A stretch of 64,000 nt of DNA from Enterobacter sp. EA-1 (GCA_002886105.1 CP025776.1:2046001-2110000), one strand, 5' to 3'; shown: positions 12,235 through 21,800, counted from the stretch's first letter. The notes: generated by a model not told the origin, from the letters alone. Translations and numbers: made by a program.

Positions 12235-12891
12235 TTGATCAACGTACTACTTGTTGATGACCATGAACTGGTGCGCGCAGGGATACGACGCATTCTCGAA
12301 GATATTAAGGGCATAAGAGTCACTGGCGAGGTCTGTTGCGGTGAGGACGCCATCAAATGGTGTCGCGCCAACTCCGTCGATGTTGTATTGATGGATATGA
12401 ACATGCCCGGCATTGGCGGCCTTGAAGCCACGCGCAAAATTGCGCGCGGCAATGTCGACACCAAAGTCATTATGCTCACGGTCCACACCGAAAACCCTCT
12501 GCCTGCGAAAGTGATGCAAGCTGGCGCAGCGGGCTACCTCAGTAAAGGCGCGGCACCACAGGAAGTGGTTAATGCTATCCGCTCTGTACATTCCGGTCAG
12601 CGTTATATCGCCTCCGATATCGCGCAGCAAATGGCGCTGAGCCAAATCGAACCCGAAAAAACGGACTCGCCGTTCTCCATGTTGTCTGAGCGCGAATTGC
12701 AGATTATGCTGATGATCACAAGGGGCCAGAAGGTCAACGAGATATCGGAACAGTTGCATCTGAGCCCGAAAACGGTGAACAGCTATCGCTACCGGATGTT
12801 CAGTAAATTGAACATTCATGGTGACGTCGAATTGACGCACCTCGCCATTCGCCATGGTTTGTGCAATGCGGAGACGTTAACAAGTCAGTGA
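12235..12891 (+). CDS. uvrY: Response regulator UvrY
   Basis: NarL/FixJ-type response regulator paired with the BarA sensor kinase. It activates the CsrB/CsrC sRNAs and so relieves CsrA control of carbon storage and motility. 218 residues, intact. Start is TTG at 12,235, as known for this gene. Seen: receiver domain with [11 protein letters not shown], phosphorylation site Asp54 in [10 protein letters not shown], and C-terminal [23 protein letters not shown] and [17 protein letters not shown]. Its stop overlaps the uvrC start. No CCWGG site was found in it, matching the absence of frameshifts. Confidence 0.96.
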   Translation: MINVLLVDDHELVRAGIRRILEDIKGIRVTGEVCCGEDAIKWCRANSVDVVLMDMNMPGIGGLEATRKIARGNVDTKVIMLTVHTENPLPAKVMQAGAAGYLSKGAAPQEVVNAIRSVHSGQRYIASDIAQQMALSQIEPEKTDSPFSMLSERELQIMLMITRGQKVNEISEQLHLSPKTVNSYRYRMFSKLNIHGDVELTHLAIRHGLCNAETLTSQ

Positions 12892-14731
12892 CTGAAGTTT
12901 TTGATTCGAAAACATTTCTTAAAACGGTTACCAGCAAACCCGGTGTCTATCGCATGTATGATACCGGCGGTACCGTTATCTATGTAGGTAAAGCGAAAGA
13001 CCTGGAAAAAACGACTTTCCAGCTATTTTCGCAGCAACCTTGCGTCGCGCAAAACCGAAGCGCTGGTGGCGCAGATCCAGCAAATTGATGTGACCGTTAC
13101 GCACACTGAAACGGAAGCGCTGTTGCTGGAACATAACTACATCAAGTTGTACCAGCCTCGCTATAACGTGCTGCTGCGTGATGACAAATCCTATCCCTTT
13201 ATTTTTTCTCAGCGCGGATACGCACCCACGCCCTCGGCGATGCATCGCGGGGCGAAACACGCTAAAGGGGAGTATTTCGGCCCTTTCCCGAATGGTTATG
13301 CGGTGCGCGAAACCGGCGCTATTACAGAAAATTTTCCCGGTGCGTCAGTGTGAAAATGGCGTTTATCGCAACCGTTCACGCCCGTGCCTGCAATATCAAA
13401 TTGGCCGCTGCCTTGGGCCCTGCGTTGCCGGGTTAGTGAGTGAAGAGGAGTATGCGCAACAAGTGGATTACGTGCGCATGTTCCTCGGCCGGCAAAGACG
13501 ACCGGTGCTGACGCAGCTTATCGCGCGTATGGAAAAAGCCAGTCAGGCGCTGGCGTTTGAAGAAGCCGCACGTATTCGCGATCAGATCCGGTGCGGTGCG
13601 CCGCGTGACAGAAAAAACAGTTTGTATCCAATACGGGCGACGACCCTCTGGATGTGATTGGCGTCGCGTTTGATGCCGGTATGGCCTGTGTTCACGTGTT
13701 GTTTATCCGGCAGGGTAAAGTACTGGGTAGCCGCAGTTACTTCCCGAAAGTACACCGGTGGTACGGAGCTGGGTGAAGTGGTTGAGACCTTTGTCGGCCA
13801 GTTCTATTTGCAGGGAAGCCAGATGCGTACATTACTGGCGAGATCCTGCTGGATTTTAACCTGAGCGATAAAACGCTGCTCAGCGACTCGTTGTCGGAAC
13901 TGGCTGGACGGCGCGTCAACGTGCAGACAAAACCACGTGGCGACCGCGCTCGCTATCTCAAGCTGGCACGCACCAACGCAGCCACAGCGCTCAGCACCAA
14001 ACTTTCGCAACAATCCACGGTTCATCAACGTCTTGCTGCGCTGGCCAGTGTGCTGGAGCTGCCAGCGGTTAAACGTATGGAGTGCTTTGATATCAGTCAT
14101 ACCATGGGGGAGCAGACGATTGCGTCCTGTGTGGTGTTTGATGCCAATGGTCCGCTGCGTGCAGAGTATCGTCGCTATAATATTACCGGGATCACGCCGG
14201 GGGATGATTATGCAGCGATGAACCAGTGCACTGCGCCGCCGCTATGGTAAGGCCATTGAGGAGAGTAAAATCCCGGATGTGATTTTAATCGATGGTGGCA
14301 AAGGGCAGTTGGGGCAGGCGAAAACGGTTTTTGCCGAGCTGGACGTTCCACCGGGACAAGCATAAACCCTTGCTGTTAGGGGGTAGCGAAGGGTGCTGAT
14401 CGTAAAGCCGGGCTGGAGACGCTGTTTTTCGAACCGGAAGGCGAGGGCTTCAGTCTGCCGCCGGATTCTCCTGCGTTGCATGTTATCCAGCATATACGCG
14501 ATGAATCACACGATCATGCGATTAGCGGTCACCGTAAAAAACGTGCGAAAGTGAAAAATACCAGTACGCTGGAAACCATCGAAGGTGTGTGGGGCCAAAA
14601 CGCCGCCAGATGTTGTTGAAGTATATGGGCGGCTTGCAAGGATTACTTAACGCCAGTATTGAAGAAATCTCAAAGTGCCGGGCATCTCCCGAGGACTGGC
14701 AGAAAAGATCTTCTACTCGTTGAAACATTGA
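12888..14731 (+). CDS. uvrC: Excinuclease ABC subunit C
   Basis: Nuclease subunit of nucleotide excision repair that cuts on both sides of a lesion. Start is GTG at 12,888, overlapping the uvrY stop (GTGA). Seen in order: GIY-YIG domain ([21 protein letters not shown]), UVR motif ([15 protein letters not shown]), RNase H-like nuclease half with [20 protein letters not shown] and [15 protein letters not shown], and C-terminal HhH motifs ([16 protein letters not shown]). Reconstructed length is about 610 residues, the usual size. At least eight frame breaks, for example near 13,005, 13,210, 13,330, 13,590, 13,750, 13,840, 14,230 and 14,350, are attributed to sequencing. Confidence 0.94.
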
Positions 14732-14787
14732 GGGCTCTGTAGCAACATAGAGCGAATATCCACGGACAACAGACAGTTAACGCCGCT

Positions 14788-15339
14788 ATGCGATTCAATA
14801 TTCCTACGTTGCTCACCCTTTTCGCGTCATCCTGATCCCGTTTTTCGTGCTGGCGTTTTACCTGCCTTTTCAGTGGGCTCCGTTTGTGTGTGCGCTGATT
14901 TTCTGTTGCGCCGCGGTGACTGACTGGTTTGATGGCTTTCTGGCGCGCCGCTGGAACCAGAGCACGCGTTTTGGCGCATTTCTCGATCCGGTTGCCGATA
15001 AAGTCCTCGGGTGGCGATCGCCATGGTGCTGGTGGCCGAACACTATCATAGCTGAGGTGGGTGACATTGCCGGCCGCCACGATGATCGCCCGCGAAATCA
15101 TTATTTCCGCGCTGCGCGAATGGATGGCTGAGATGGGGAAACGCAGCCGCGTGGCGGTTTCTGGATCGGGAAAGTCAAAACGACATCACAGATGGTGGCA
15201 CTGGTGTGGTTGCTGTGGCGCCCCAATGTATGGGTGGAATATGCCGGTGTTGCGTTGTTCTTTGTTGCGGCGGTACTGACGCTGTGGTCAATGCTGCAAT
15301 ACCTGGAATGCAGCGCGCGGCGATTTGCTTGAACAGTGA
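14788..15339 (+). CDS. pgsA: CDP-diacylglycerol-glycerol-3-phosphate 3-phosphatidyltransferase
   Basis: Inner-membrane enzyme that makes phosphatidylglycerophosphate, the committed step to phosphatidylglycerol and cardiolipin. About 182 residues. Seen: start [12 protein letters not shown], the CDP-alcohol transferase motif ([11 protein letters not shown] then [10 protein letters not shown]), [20 protein letters not shown], and several membrane segments. Frame breaks near 14,822, 15,010, 15,160, 15,225 and 15,305. It follows uvrC with a 56-base gap, the conserved uvrY-uvrC-pgsA arrangement. Confidence 0.93.
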
Positions 15340-15388
15340 TCGTTTCGTCGTAATTTTCAGCAAACGATCTGCCTTTTGAAAAATATCG

Positions 15389-15416
15389 TTGACTCAGTGC
15401 GTCAGGTAAGTAGAAT
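15389..15416 (+). promoter_or_regulatory. Promoter of the glyW-cysT-leuZ tRNA operon
   Basis: TTGACT (15,389-15,394), 16-base spacer, TAGAAT (15,411-15,416): a strong sigma-70 promoter about 73 bases before the first tRNA. Confidence 0.75.
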
Positions 15417-15488
15417 GCAACGCATCGGAAGGCAGCGTAGCTCGTCAGAAGATAATAAAATCAAGTGATTAGACAATGCATTGATAAT

Positions 15489-15564
<76 letters not shown>

Positions 15565-15617
15565 ATTTAAAACATCGGCTTTATTAGCGGATGCAGGCTG
15601 AAAAGCCTGAAGAATCT

Positions 15618-15691
15618 GGCGCGTTAGCAAAGCGGTTATGTAGCGGATTGCAAATCCGTCTAGTCCGGTTCGACTCCGGAACGCGCCTCCA
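15618..15691 (+). tRNA. cysT: tRNA-Cys (GCA)
   Basis: 74 bases: acceptor GGCGCGT paired with ACGCGCC, anticodon GCA in GGATTGCAAATCC, T-arm CCGGTTCGACTCCGG and encoded CCA. Second gene of the tRNA operon. Confidence 0.97.
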
Positions 15692-15704
15692 ATTTCTTCC
15701 CGAA

Positions 15705-15791
15705 GCCCGGATGGTGGAATCGGTAGACACAAGGGATTTAAAATCCCTCGGCGTTCGCGCTGTGCGGGTTCAAGTCCCGCTCCGGGTACCA
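15705..15791 (+). tRNA. leuZ: tRNA-Leu (TAA)
   Basis: 87 bases with the long variable arm of class II tRNAs: acceptor GCCCGGA/TCCGGGT, anticodon TAA in GGGATTTAAAATCCC, T-arm GCGGGTTCAAGTCCCGC, encoded CCA. Last gene of the operon. tRNA-Leu 3' ends are common integration sites; the DNA beyond it is unlike conserved enterobacterial sequence. Confidence 0.97.
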
Positions 15792-15833
15792 TTGGGAAAC
15801 ATCAGAATAATCAAAGCAATAAGCAGTGTCGTT

Positions 15834-15857
15834 AAACCACCGAAAGGTGGTTTTTTT
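15834..15857 (+). terminator. Terminator of the tRNA operon
   Basis: Stem AACCACC/GGTGGTT with GAAA loop and T7, 42 bases after leuZ. Confidence 0.85.
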
Positions 15858-15907
15858 GTGCCTGTAATTTGCCTTTCGCCATCCAGCTTCGCCATTTGTA
15901 GAGGGCA

Positions 15908-16111
15908 TTACTGCCCTCCGACCACCGGAACTATTGTAACCTTGCGGTTATATCGCGCGTCTGCGATGCCATTGTTGCCGTTGTTAAGCGCGCCCGGGGT
16001 AATCTCATTAAGTGCTGCTGCTATTTTGGCTTCGAACACGCCGCCGTCGAGTTTTCCGAAGAAGTCGGGGATATTGGTCAAACGTTCGTTATCCATTGGT
16101 CTTATCCTCAT
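15908..16111 (-). pseudogene. Phage-like gene fragment (N-terminal part)
   Basis: Short reading frame whose start, MDNERLTNIPDFFGKLDGG then VFEAKIAAALNEIT, resembles small phage proteins known to me only as hypothetical. After about 48 residues it runs into unrelated sequence and stops, so it looks like the N-terminal stump of a prophage gene. It faces the tRNA operon. Phage origin is inference from the protein style and from its place beside leuZ. Confidence 0.4.
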
Positions 16112-16156
16112 GATGGTGACATTTCGGAAGGTATTTCAGCATCTGTTGCGCGGCTT

Positions 16157-16369
16157 TTGGCAGAACATTGGAATACCTTGCCTGATTTAGGGATTCAGAT
16201 CAGTAAAAATCCCGCACTGAAGAAATATGTTCTTCGACACATTGACTCAACGCTTGATACCAACGATCTCGATAAAATCCAGAATTACGCGTCGCATCTT
16301 TGTCCTGCAAAACAGGAAGAGCTTTGTGGCGAAATCAAAGTAGAAGCAGAAAAAGCAGTACAAGAATAA
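16157..16369 (+). CDS. Hypothetical protein, about 70 residues
   Basis: Unrecognised small protein: MAEHWNTLPDLGIQISKNPA, then DSTLDTNDLDKIQNYASHL, ending KVEAEKAVQE. It is charged and probably helical, with two Cys (HLCPAKQEELC) and no membrane segment. No clear ribosome-binding site is visible before the ATG and the frame is open upstream of it, so it may be a fragment. It lies in the low-coding stretch after leuZ. Confidence 0.4.
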   Translation: MAEHWNTLPDLGIQISKNPALKKYVLRHIDSTLDTNDLDKIQNYASHLCPAKQEELCGEIKVEAEKAVQE

Positions 16370-16959
16370 GTTGCTATAAGTTTGCTCGAACGGGGGCCAT
16401 GGATTGGCACCGTTATTAGTTTTGGGTGATTTGTACAACTTTCAAACAATGCGGCAATTTCCATCGATGAGAATGTGTTTAAAAGCCGGATTAAGCGGCC
16501 TCAAATAAGAGAACGGATTATACCAAATTAGTTTTTTAACGGTTGCGTCCAATGTTCCGTCCACTTGTTTTCGAAAGTGTTTGGGTTATCCGTGGCGATT
16601 CACTTCTCTGAAGAAGCGGATAAGCACTTACTGGATTGTTTATGCAAGGGAATGATTGCCAATCAGGAACTCCAATGATAGTGAAATTGGCTATCTTAAC
16701 TGATTCCTCTCAAAAAATGCGGCATTGAAAAACACCTACCCAGATAAAGAACTTTTACGCAGTAGTTAAGCAGATTCTTGATCGTTAAGGCCTGATGGGA
16801 CAGAGCTTAGCGAAGGATGCATAACATTCTATCGGCGGGCTGATTTTTACGCCGTTCGCGCGGCATTACTTCATGCGCATAAAATGCCTGTCTCTGGCGG
16901 TAACGGGCTGATGGCGTATGGTGAGATTATAGTAACCGGTAACACAGGAAGGAATTGTA
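16370..16959. other. Degenerate region after leuZ without intact genes
   Basis: About 590 bases with short open stretches in shifting frames and no gene I can support. Two pieces look like former coding sequence: one near 16,590 (IHFSEEADKHLLDCLCKGM) and one near 16,815-16,950 (DFYAVRAALLHAHKMPVSGG). No second copy of the leuZ 3' end was found, so an attachment-site pair is not shown. Best read as remnant of an integrated element. Confidence 0.4.
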
Positions 16960-17289
16960 ATGTCAGTCATCGCTAAATGGGTCACACGGCTTATTGCTTT
17001 CCTTGTGCTCAGTTATCTGGTTGCAATCAGTGGAGCCTTGCGGCCGCTGGTCAATAGTATCTATATTCCGTTCACAGACTTTATAACCCGGTGTGCTGGG
17101 ACTTGGCGAGATGCGCGATTACCTGATCGGCTGGATAACAATTTAATTGTGTTGTATTTCTTATTCTCAGCTATTACAGCAGTTCTGCTTATTGCATTTG
17201 TTGAGTGGTCGATAAGGCAGGTTAGCAAAAATAAAACCATTGCTAATAACGGATGCTGCTACAGTTGGCATCCGTTGCCGATCTCCTAA
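16960..17289 (+). CDS. Small membrane protein, unknown function
   Basis: About 109 residues from ATG 16,960 with an AGGAAG ribosome site 7 bases before it. Two membrane segments are clear: LIAFLVLSYLVAISGAL and LIVLYFLFSAITAVLLIAFV, the second followed by a basic tail (RQVSKNKTIANN). The middle (RCAGTWRDARLPDRLDN) has odd composition and another frame reads VLGLGEMRDYLIG there, so one or two frameshifts are likely. Not recognised; small two-helix proteins of this type are common in prophages. Confidence 0.45.
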   Translation: MSVIAKWVTRLIAFLVLSYLVAISGALRPLVNSIYIPFTDFITRCAGTWRDARLPDRLDNNLIVLYFLFSAITAVLLIAFVEWSIRQVSKNKTIANNGCCYSWHPLPIS

Positions 17290-17391
17290 TTTGTATCAGA
17301 AAAGATCACATTTAGTATGATGCTTTTCTAGGACAACATAATATCAACATCGTGTAGTAGGCCATGGAGCGAGAAGCGGGCAGTCAATCCG

Positions 17392-17580
17392 GTGAACGCG
17401 TTTATGGTTACAGGTGTTACCCTTCCTGCTAAGCAACTGGAACAGCTTCTTAACACCTTATCGCGGCTAGCGTTCTGCCATTCAGTCGGCACCTCAGTAA
17501 TGATCGGGTGTTCGATTAATCGGGCTTTACGCATGGTGATCTCGTCAGAAGACATCATTAATATGTCGGAAGATCTTTAA
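17392..17580 (+). CDS. Hypothetical protein, 62 residues
   Basis: Open frame reading MNAFMVTGVTLPAKQLEQLL then NTLSRLAFCHSVGTSV and ending EDIINMSEDL. No recognisable ribosome-binding site and no known family. It may be the tail of a longer decayed gene in the leuZ-adjacent remnant. Confidence 0.3.
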   Translation: MNAFMVTGVTLPAKQLEQLLNTLSRLAFCHSVGTSVMIGCSINRALRMVISSEDIINMSEDL

Positions 17581-17644
17581 AAGTGAATGGTTCGTTTTAC
17601 CGGGATACTTAGCGTTTTTTGTACCTGCGATTTACTGTCCCCAT

Positions 17645-17683
17645 AAAAAAACGCGCGGGTCATAATATGCTCGCGCGTTTTAT
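17645..17683. terminator. Terminator of tyrP (bidirectional)
   Basis: Inverted repeat AACGCGCG/CGCGCGTT bounded by A-runs on the left and T-runs on the right, 17 bases beyond the tyrP stop. Confidence 0.75.
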
Positions 17684-17699
17684 TATTCATCCCGTCAGC

Positions 17700-18906
17700 C
17701 TACTTCCGGTAGCAGCCCGGCAACGATGGAAAACTGGATGGCAACAATGGCGATACCCGCGGCAAAAATCAGGCACAGCGAGTCTACCGCCCAACACGCG
17801 ATATTCTCCCTGCGGATGATGTTTACGGCTTTGCCACGCCAGCATTGATGGCAGCAACAGCGCAAGCACAGAGAGCGCTACGCCAGCATAGCCCAGCGCC
17901 ATTACAAACCCGCGGGGATAAAACAGAGCAAATGCCAGCGGGGGAGGAAGGTGATCAGGCCGGTTTGCAGGCGACCGACAGCATTATTGCGACGCTGGAA
18001 AAGATCGGCGAGGTAGTCGAACAATCCCAGTGAGACCCCAAGGAACGATGTTGCCAGCGCCAGATCAGCAAACAGATGCACCGCCAGCTCCACATGGGGA
18101 GAGGCGACAACCTCGCGTAACGCCTGCAACAGACCGTTCAGAACCTGCCCCGGCTGGCCAGCAGCCTGAGAAAGGTAGACGAATCAATGCTGCCGAGCGT
18201 GGCAAGTTGCCAGAAGATGTAAGCAACCAGTGGAATGGCGCTGCCTGTAATGAAGATCCCGCGCAGTTTTCGAATATTGCCGCCCATATAACTGACGATA
18301 CTGGGCACGCTGCCGTGAAAACCAAACGACGTGAAAATCACCGGCATAGCGGACAATGCCAGACCTTTTCCAGCGGCAGGGTTAACAAATTGGCCTGATG
18401 TACATGCGGCATCAACAACGCCAGCATGACCACCGGTGAAAATGATCTTCGCGCTGAACAGAAAACGGTTAAACAGATCGACCAGTGAGGTGCCAATGCA
18501 AACGACGCCTCCGGCAATAACGGTGAACATCAATACGCCAGCGACAGGAGAGAGCTGCAAATCGAGCCACTGATTAAGGCTGGAGGCCAGTAATTCACCC
18601 GCGCCGCTAATATACGCCGCCGTAAGAGCATACATTAAAAACATCATGCTAAAGCCTGTCACCCACTGCCCATAGCGACCCAGATAGCGCCGCGCCAGTG
18701 ATCCAAGCCCGGTATCCGCCGGAACGTGCTGGTAAACTTCCAGCAACAACAGCGCGGTGTAACACATCACTCCCCCACAGCGTAAACAGCAAAACCAACG
18801 TAGTGGCAAACCCCACTCCCGCTGCCGCCAGCGGCATTGCTAACATTCCTGCGCCAATGGTGGTGCCGGCAACGATAAAAACACTACCAAGTGTCCGATT
18901 TTTCAC
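17700..18906 (-). CDS. tyrP: Tyrosine-specific transport protein TyrP
   Basis: Proton-driven tyrosine permease of the HAAAP aromatic amino-acid family, about 403 residues and 11 membrane helices. Start is GTG at 18,906 ([20 protein letters not shown]), chosen by match to the family. Seen: [60 protein letters not shown] and a C terminus ending LLPEV. Frame breaks near 18,770, 18,400, 18,270, 18,165, 17,940 and 17,830. A TyrR box lies upstream. In E. coli yecA lies between leuZ and tyrP; here remnant DNA takes its place. Confidence 0.93.
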
Positions 18907-18997
18907 GCTTTCCTCTGCAATAAAACGCACTGCCAATTCAATCTGCCGCGCAGAGTAAGGGAATTCAGTGATTTCGTCAAACGACCGTTACAATGGG

Positions 18998-19015
18998 TGT
19001 AATTATTTGTTTACA
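18998..19015. promoter_or_regulatory. TyrR box upstream of tyrP
   Basis: TGTAAT-N6-TTTACA, one mismatch from the TyrR consensus TGTAAA-N6-TTTACA, 92 bases before the tyrP start. TyrR represses tyrP with tyrosine and activates it with phenylalanine in E. coli. Confidence 0.75.
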
Positions 19016-19145
19016 AATGCGGTTTTCGGTCATCTGCACCGGGTGGAATCAGGGTGTTTGACTACTTCATCAGGGGAATAGGTTTGCGCGACAATTCGCA
19101 GTACTTTAAAAAAATAATGATAAATTATCAAAAAAGAGGAAGCGG

Positions 19146-19487
19146 ATGCAGAGCGTCAATCCCTTCACGGCAAAATGGTCGCGCAACGGAAATTTACTTT
19201 GCCACGGGCACTGGATCATTCGCTGGATGGACAAGCCGGTCGAATTGCCGGAATCGCGGCGAGAGAAAGATATGGGCACGTGGGCCATCTATTCCATTAT
19301 CGATCCCGATGATGAGACATTTGCGCAGGGACTGGAAGAAGACGCGTGGATTATTGAAAATGTCGACTGGCTAACCGATCTGTTTTATGACCATGGCATC
19401 GCGCTGGAAACGGAAAATTACCGTTATTTTTATCAGGCGGTCAATAAGCAGGACTGGCGATGCACCAGCTGCGCCGGATGCATGTAA
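19146..19487 (+). CDS. Uncharacterised protein with C-terminal Cys cluster
   Basis: Complete 113-residue soluble protein with a good ribosome site (AGAGGAAG). Seen: an N-terminal part MQSVNPFTAKWSRNGNLLCH, then ELPESRREKDMGTWAIYSII, a very acidic middle (DPDDETFAQGLEEDAWIIEN) and an aromatic C terminus ending DWRCTSCAGCM. The tail CxxCxxC suggests metal or disulfide chemistry. No signal peptide or membrane segment. It reads without frameshift and lies 65 bases before yecH, which also encodes a small Cys- and His-containing protein. I do not recognise the family. Confidence 0.75.
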   Translation: MQSVNPFTAKWSRNGNLLCHGHWIIRWMDKPVELPESRREKDMGTWAIYSIIDPDDETFAQGLEEDAWIIENVDWLTDLFYDHGIALETENYRYFYQAVNKQDWRCTSCAGCM

Positions 19488-19552
19488 ACCTGTTTTAGCG
19501 CAACATTCGCCCCTAATGTTGTGTTTATGATGCATCTTTGCGAGGAGGATTT

Positions 19553-19792
19553 ATGGCATCGGTTCACGGTCACGAAGTACTTAATATGATGATTGCATCG
19601 GGCGAGCACTATTCAAATGAGAGCCTGACGGCGGCAATTATCACTCGCTTTGGCGCGGATGCGCGTTTTCACACGTGCTCAGCCGAGGGAATGACAGCGG
19701 TGGAACTGGTTGCGTTTCTTGCATCCAAAGGAAAATTTGTTCCCGTTGACGATGGGTTTTCCACTCACAAAAGTAAAATCTGCAACCATTAA
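19553..19792 (+). CDS. yecH: YecH family protein
   Basis: Conserved 79-residue protein (MASVHGHEVLNMMIASGEHY) with ARFHTCSAEGMTAVELVAFL in the middle and the end SKICNH. Cys and His residues at both ends suggest metal binding; members are annotated as metal-binding proteins of unknown role. Strong ribosome site GAGGAGG. Intact, with no CCWGG site seen. It converges on ftnA, a shared iron-related neighbourhood that may or may not be meaningful. Confidence 0.9.
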   Translation: MASVHGHEVLNMMIASGEHYSNESLTAAIITRFGADARFHTCSAEGMTAVELVAFLASKGKFVPVDDGFSTHKSKICNH

Positions 19793-19798
19793 TAAAGC

Positions 19799-19826
19799 GG
19801 GCGGTAAAGGGAGACCCTACCGCCCA
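19799..19826. terminator. Bidirectional terminator between yecH and ftnA
   Basis: Stem GGGCGGTA/TACCGCCC with loop, followed by ATTTTATT; lies between two converging genes. Confidence 0.75.
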
Positions 19827-19831
19827 TTTTA

Positions 19832-20329
19832 TTAGTTCTGCGCGTCGAGAGTTGCCAGCTCTTTATCGACGAAATAAAGACCTTCACCGCTTTTACCAAC
19901 CAGCGATAATTTATCGATCACCGATTTAAACAGTTTCTCTTCTTCGTGCTGCTCCGCCACGTACCATTGCAGGAAATTAAAGGTTGGGTAATCCTGCGAA
20001 GTCATCGCGACGTGGGCCAGTTCGTTAATTTTTTGCGTGATCAGTTGCTCGTGTTGATATGTTGCGTGGAACAGGACATCCAGCGAAGCATAGTCTGCAA
20101 CCGGTGATTCAATAGTGTTAATACGCGGGAGACTTCCGGTATCCGTCAGGTAGTCGAACAGGCGCTGCATGTGGGTCATTTCTTCTTGTGCATGACGGCG
20201 CAGAAATGCGGCCGCGCCTTCGAAACTGTGGAAGCTGCACCATGCGCTCATTTGTTGATAGAGCAGGGAAGAAAACAGTTCCAGATTCATTTGTTCATTT
20301 AATTTTTCAATCATCTCTGCTTTTAGCAT
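19832..20329 (-). CDS. ftnA: Non-heme ferritin FtnA
   Basis: Iron-storage ferritin forming a 24-subunit shell; oxidises Fe(II) and stores it as mineral. 165 residues, intact. Ferroxidase ligands are in place: Glu17, Glu50 and His53 (in [11 protein letters not shown]) and Glu94 (YQHEQL). Start [22 protein letters not shown] at 20,329 with GGAGCGC before it. No CCWGG site was seen and there is no frameshift. A second ferritin gene (ftnB), present nearby in E. coli, is not seen. Confidence 0.96.
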   Translation of the reverse strand: MLKAEMIEKLNEQMNLELFSSLLYQQMSAWCSFHSFEGAAAFLRRHAQEEMTHMQRLFDYLTDTGSLPRINTIESPVADYASLDVLFHATYQHEQLITQKINELAHVAMTSQDYPTFNFLQWYVAEQHEEEKLFKSVIDKLSLVGKSGEGLYFVDKELATLDAQN

Positions 20330-20497
20330 GGTGCGCTCCAGAAATAAATCATTGATATAAGAGCGGCCACTATAATTTGTTATTTAATTATTTGCAAAAG
20401 GTAAAATAAAAAACACATCTATTAAAATAGAGAATGAGAATAACACGCATTGCGCGGCAGTAATAAATAAATGAGAATTGTTTTGATTATTAATAAA

Positions 20498-20525
20498 GAA
20501 AAAAGCCAGCGTATTGTCGCTGGCT
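20498..20525 (-). terminator. Terminator of yecR
   Basis: On the minus strand, stem AGCCAGCG/CGCTGGCT is followed by T6. It lies 10 bases beyond the yecR stop. Confidence 0.8.
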
Positions 20526-20534
20526 CCAGGAAAT

Positions 20535-20864
20535 TCACTGTGGGCGTTGTGTGATTAAAGCCATGCCGCGACACTGGTATTGCAGCGTCACTGTTTTGTT
20601 CATGCAGGCAGAACCGCTGATCAGGCTACAGGTTTCTACTGGTTTGCCATAAAAGAAGGCGGTGGCGTACCCCATCTGCTGGCACTGTTTATTCGCCGTC
20701 CTTTGCGCGCTGTCTTGATCATAGGTCGCATTCTGCATCATCTGCTGGTCAAAGCTCAGACGCACCAGCCCACTGGTGGTATCCACGTCACTGATTTTCG
20801 CCTCTTTGGTGATGGTACAGCCACTGAGCAGTACCAGTGAGGCAACTAAAGCAATTGTTTTCAT
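20535..20864 (-). CDS. yecR: Lipoprotein YecR
   Basis: Small lipoprotein of about 109 residues, a member of the FlhDC regulon in E. coli with no defined function. Start is the Met of MKTIALVASLVLLSGCTITK; an in-frame Met six codons upstream is less likely because it lengthens the signal peptide. The lipobox LSGC gives a lipid-modified Cys. Conserved core: TANKQCQQMGYATAFFYGKP and ETCSLISGSACMNKTV with four Cys. Reads intact. Confidence 0.87.
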   Translation of the reverse strand: MKTIALVASLVLLSGCTITKEAKISDVDTTSGLVRLSFDQQMMQNATYDQDSAQRTANKQCQQMGYATAFFYGKPVETCSLISGSACMNKTVTLQYQCRGMALITQRPQ

Positions 20865-21124
20865 GAAATCGCCCTGATTCATTTTGGCATGATCTCATCT
20901 TATCGTGTTGATTTGGAGGCAATCGGTGGAATAGCCAGCGTAACTGCCGCTATTCATGGAAACGGATATGCAATCTGTTAGCGGGGGACCTCTACGGGAC
21001 GGTAAAACTGTGAGCGGCATTTTGATTTTTAAAACCATTTTTCATTAAATTTGAAAGTATGTTTGTCAGGTAGTAAGGTTTACTCAACCTTTGCTATCTG
21101 AAGCATGCTTACAGGAGATCAAAA

Positions 21125-21762
21125 ATGAAAATTGCACTGATGATGGAAAACAGCCGCGGCGAAGAACGCCATCATTCTCAAAGAGCTGAAAACCGTTGCT
21201 GATGAGAAGGACTTCCCGGTATTCAACGTGGGCATGAGTGACGAGAATGACCATCATCTGACCTACATCCATCTGGGGATTATGGCCAGCATTCTGCTTA
21301 ATTCTAAAGCGGTTGATTTTGTTGTGACCGGCTGCGGTACCGGGCAGGGCGCGCTGATGTCGCTGAATATTCATCCCCGGCGTGGTGTGCGGCTACTGTA
21401 TCGACCCGGCGGATGCTTTCCTGTTCGCGCAGATCAACAACGGTAACGCGCTGGCGCTGCCATTCGCCAAAGGCTTTGGCTGGGGAGCAGAACTCAATGT
21501 GCGCTTTATCTTTGAGAAAGCGTTCACTGGCCGTAAAGGTGAAGGCTATCCGCCTGAGCGTAAAGAGCCGCAGGTGCGTAACGCCGGTATTCTGAATCAG
21601 GTTAAAGCCGCTGTGGTCAAAGAGAATTATCTTGATACCCTGCGCGCGATTGACCGTGAACTGGTGAAAACCGCCGTTTCGGGTGAACGCTTCCAGCAGT
21701 GCTTCTTTGAAAACTGCCAGAGCAAAGAGATCGAAGCGTTCGTTCGCGAAGTTCTCGCCTGA
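21125..21762 (+). CDS. RpiB/LacA/LacB-family sugar-phosphate isomerase
   Basis: About 212-residue protein of the ribose-5-phosphate isomerase B family, which interconverts aldose and ketose phosphates. Seen: FNVGMSDENDHHLTYIHLGI, AVDFVVTGCGTGQGALMSLN (the phosphate/active-site Cys loop GCGTGQG), GYCIDPADAFLFAQINNGNA and LPFAKGFGWGAELNVRFIFE, plus a longer C-terminal domain than RpiB. Frame breaks near 21,160 (damaged CCAGG) and 21,380 (CCCCGG for CCTGG in IHPGVV). It stands alone with its own terminator. The natural substrate is unknown. Confidence 0.85.
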
Positions 21763-21769
21763 TAATCAG

Positions 21770-21800
21770 CAGGCCGCAATGCACCATTGCGGCCTGTTTT
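21770..21800. terminator. Terminator between the isomerase and the MFS gene
   Basis: Stem AGGCCGCAATG/CATTGCGGCCT with a CAC loop, followed by G and T4. Long and GC-rich; serves converging genes. Confidence 0.85.

Noticed and set aside
15705-17640. An attachment-site duplication of the leuZ 3' end.
   Set aside because: No second copy of the last 15-20 bases of leuZ was found up to tyrP.
21627-21798. Extension of the MFS protein through the terminator and into the isomerase gene.
   Set aside because: The open frame there is antisense to the isomerase C terminus. One base missing from an A-run near 21,810 explains the lost stop at 21,799.
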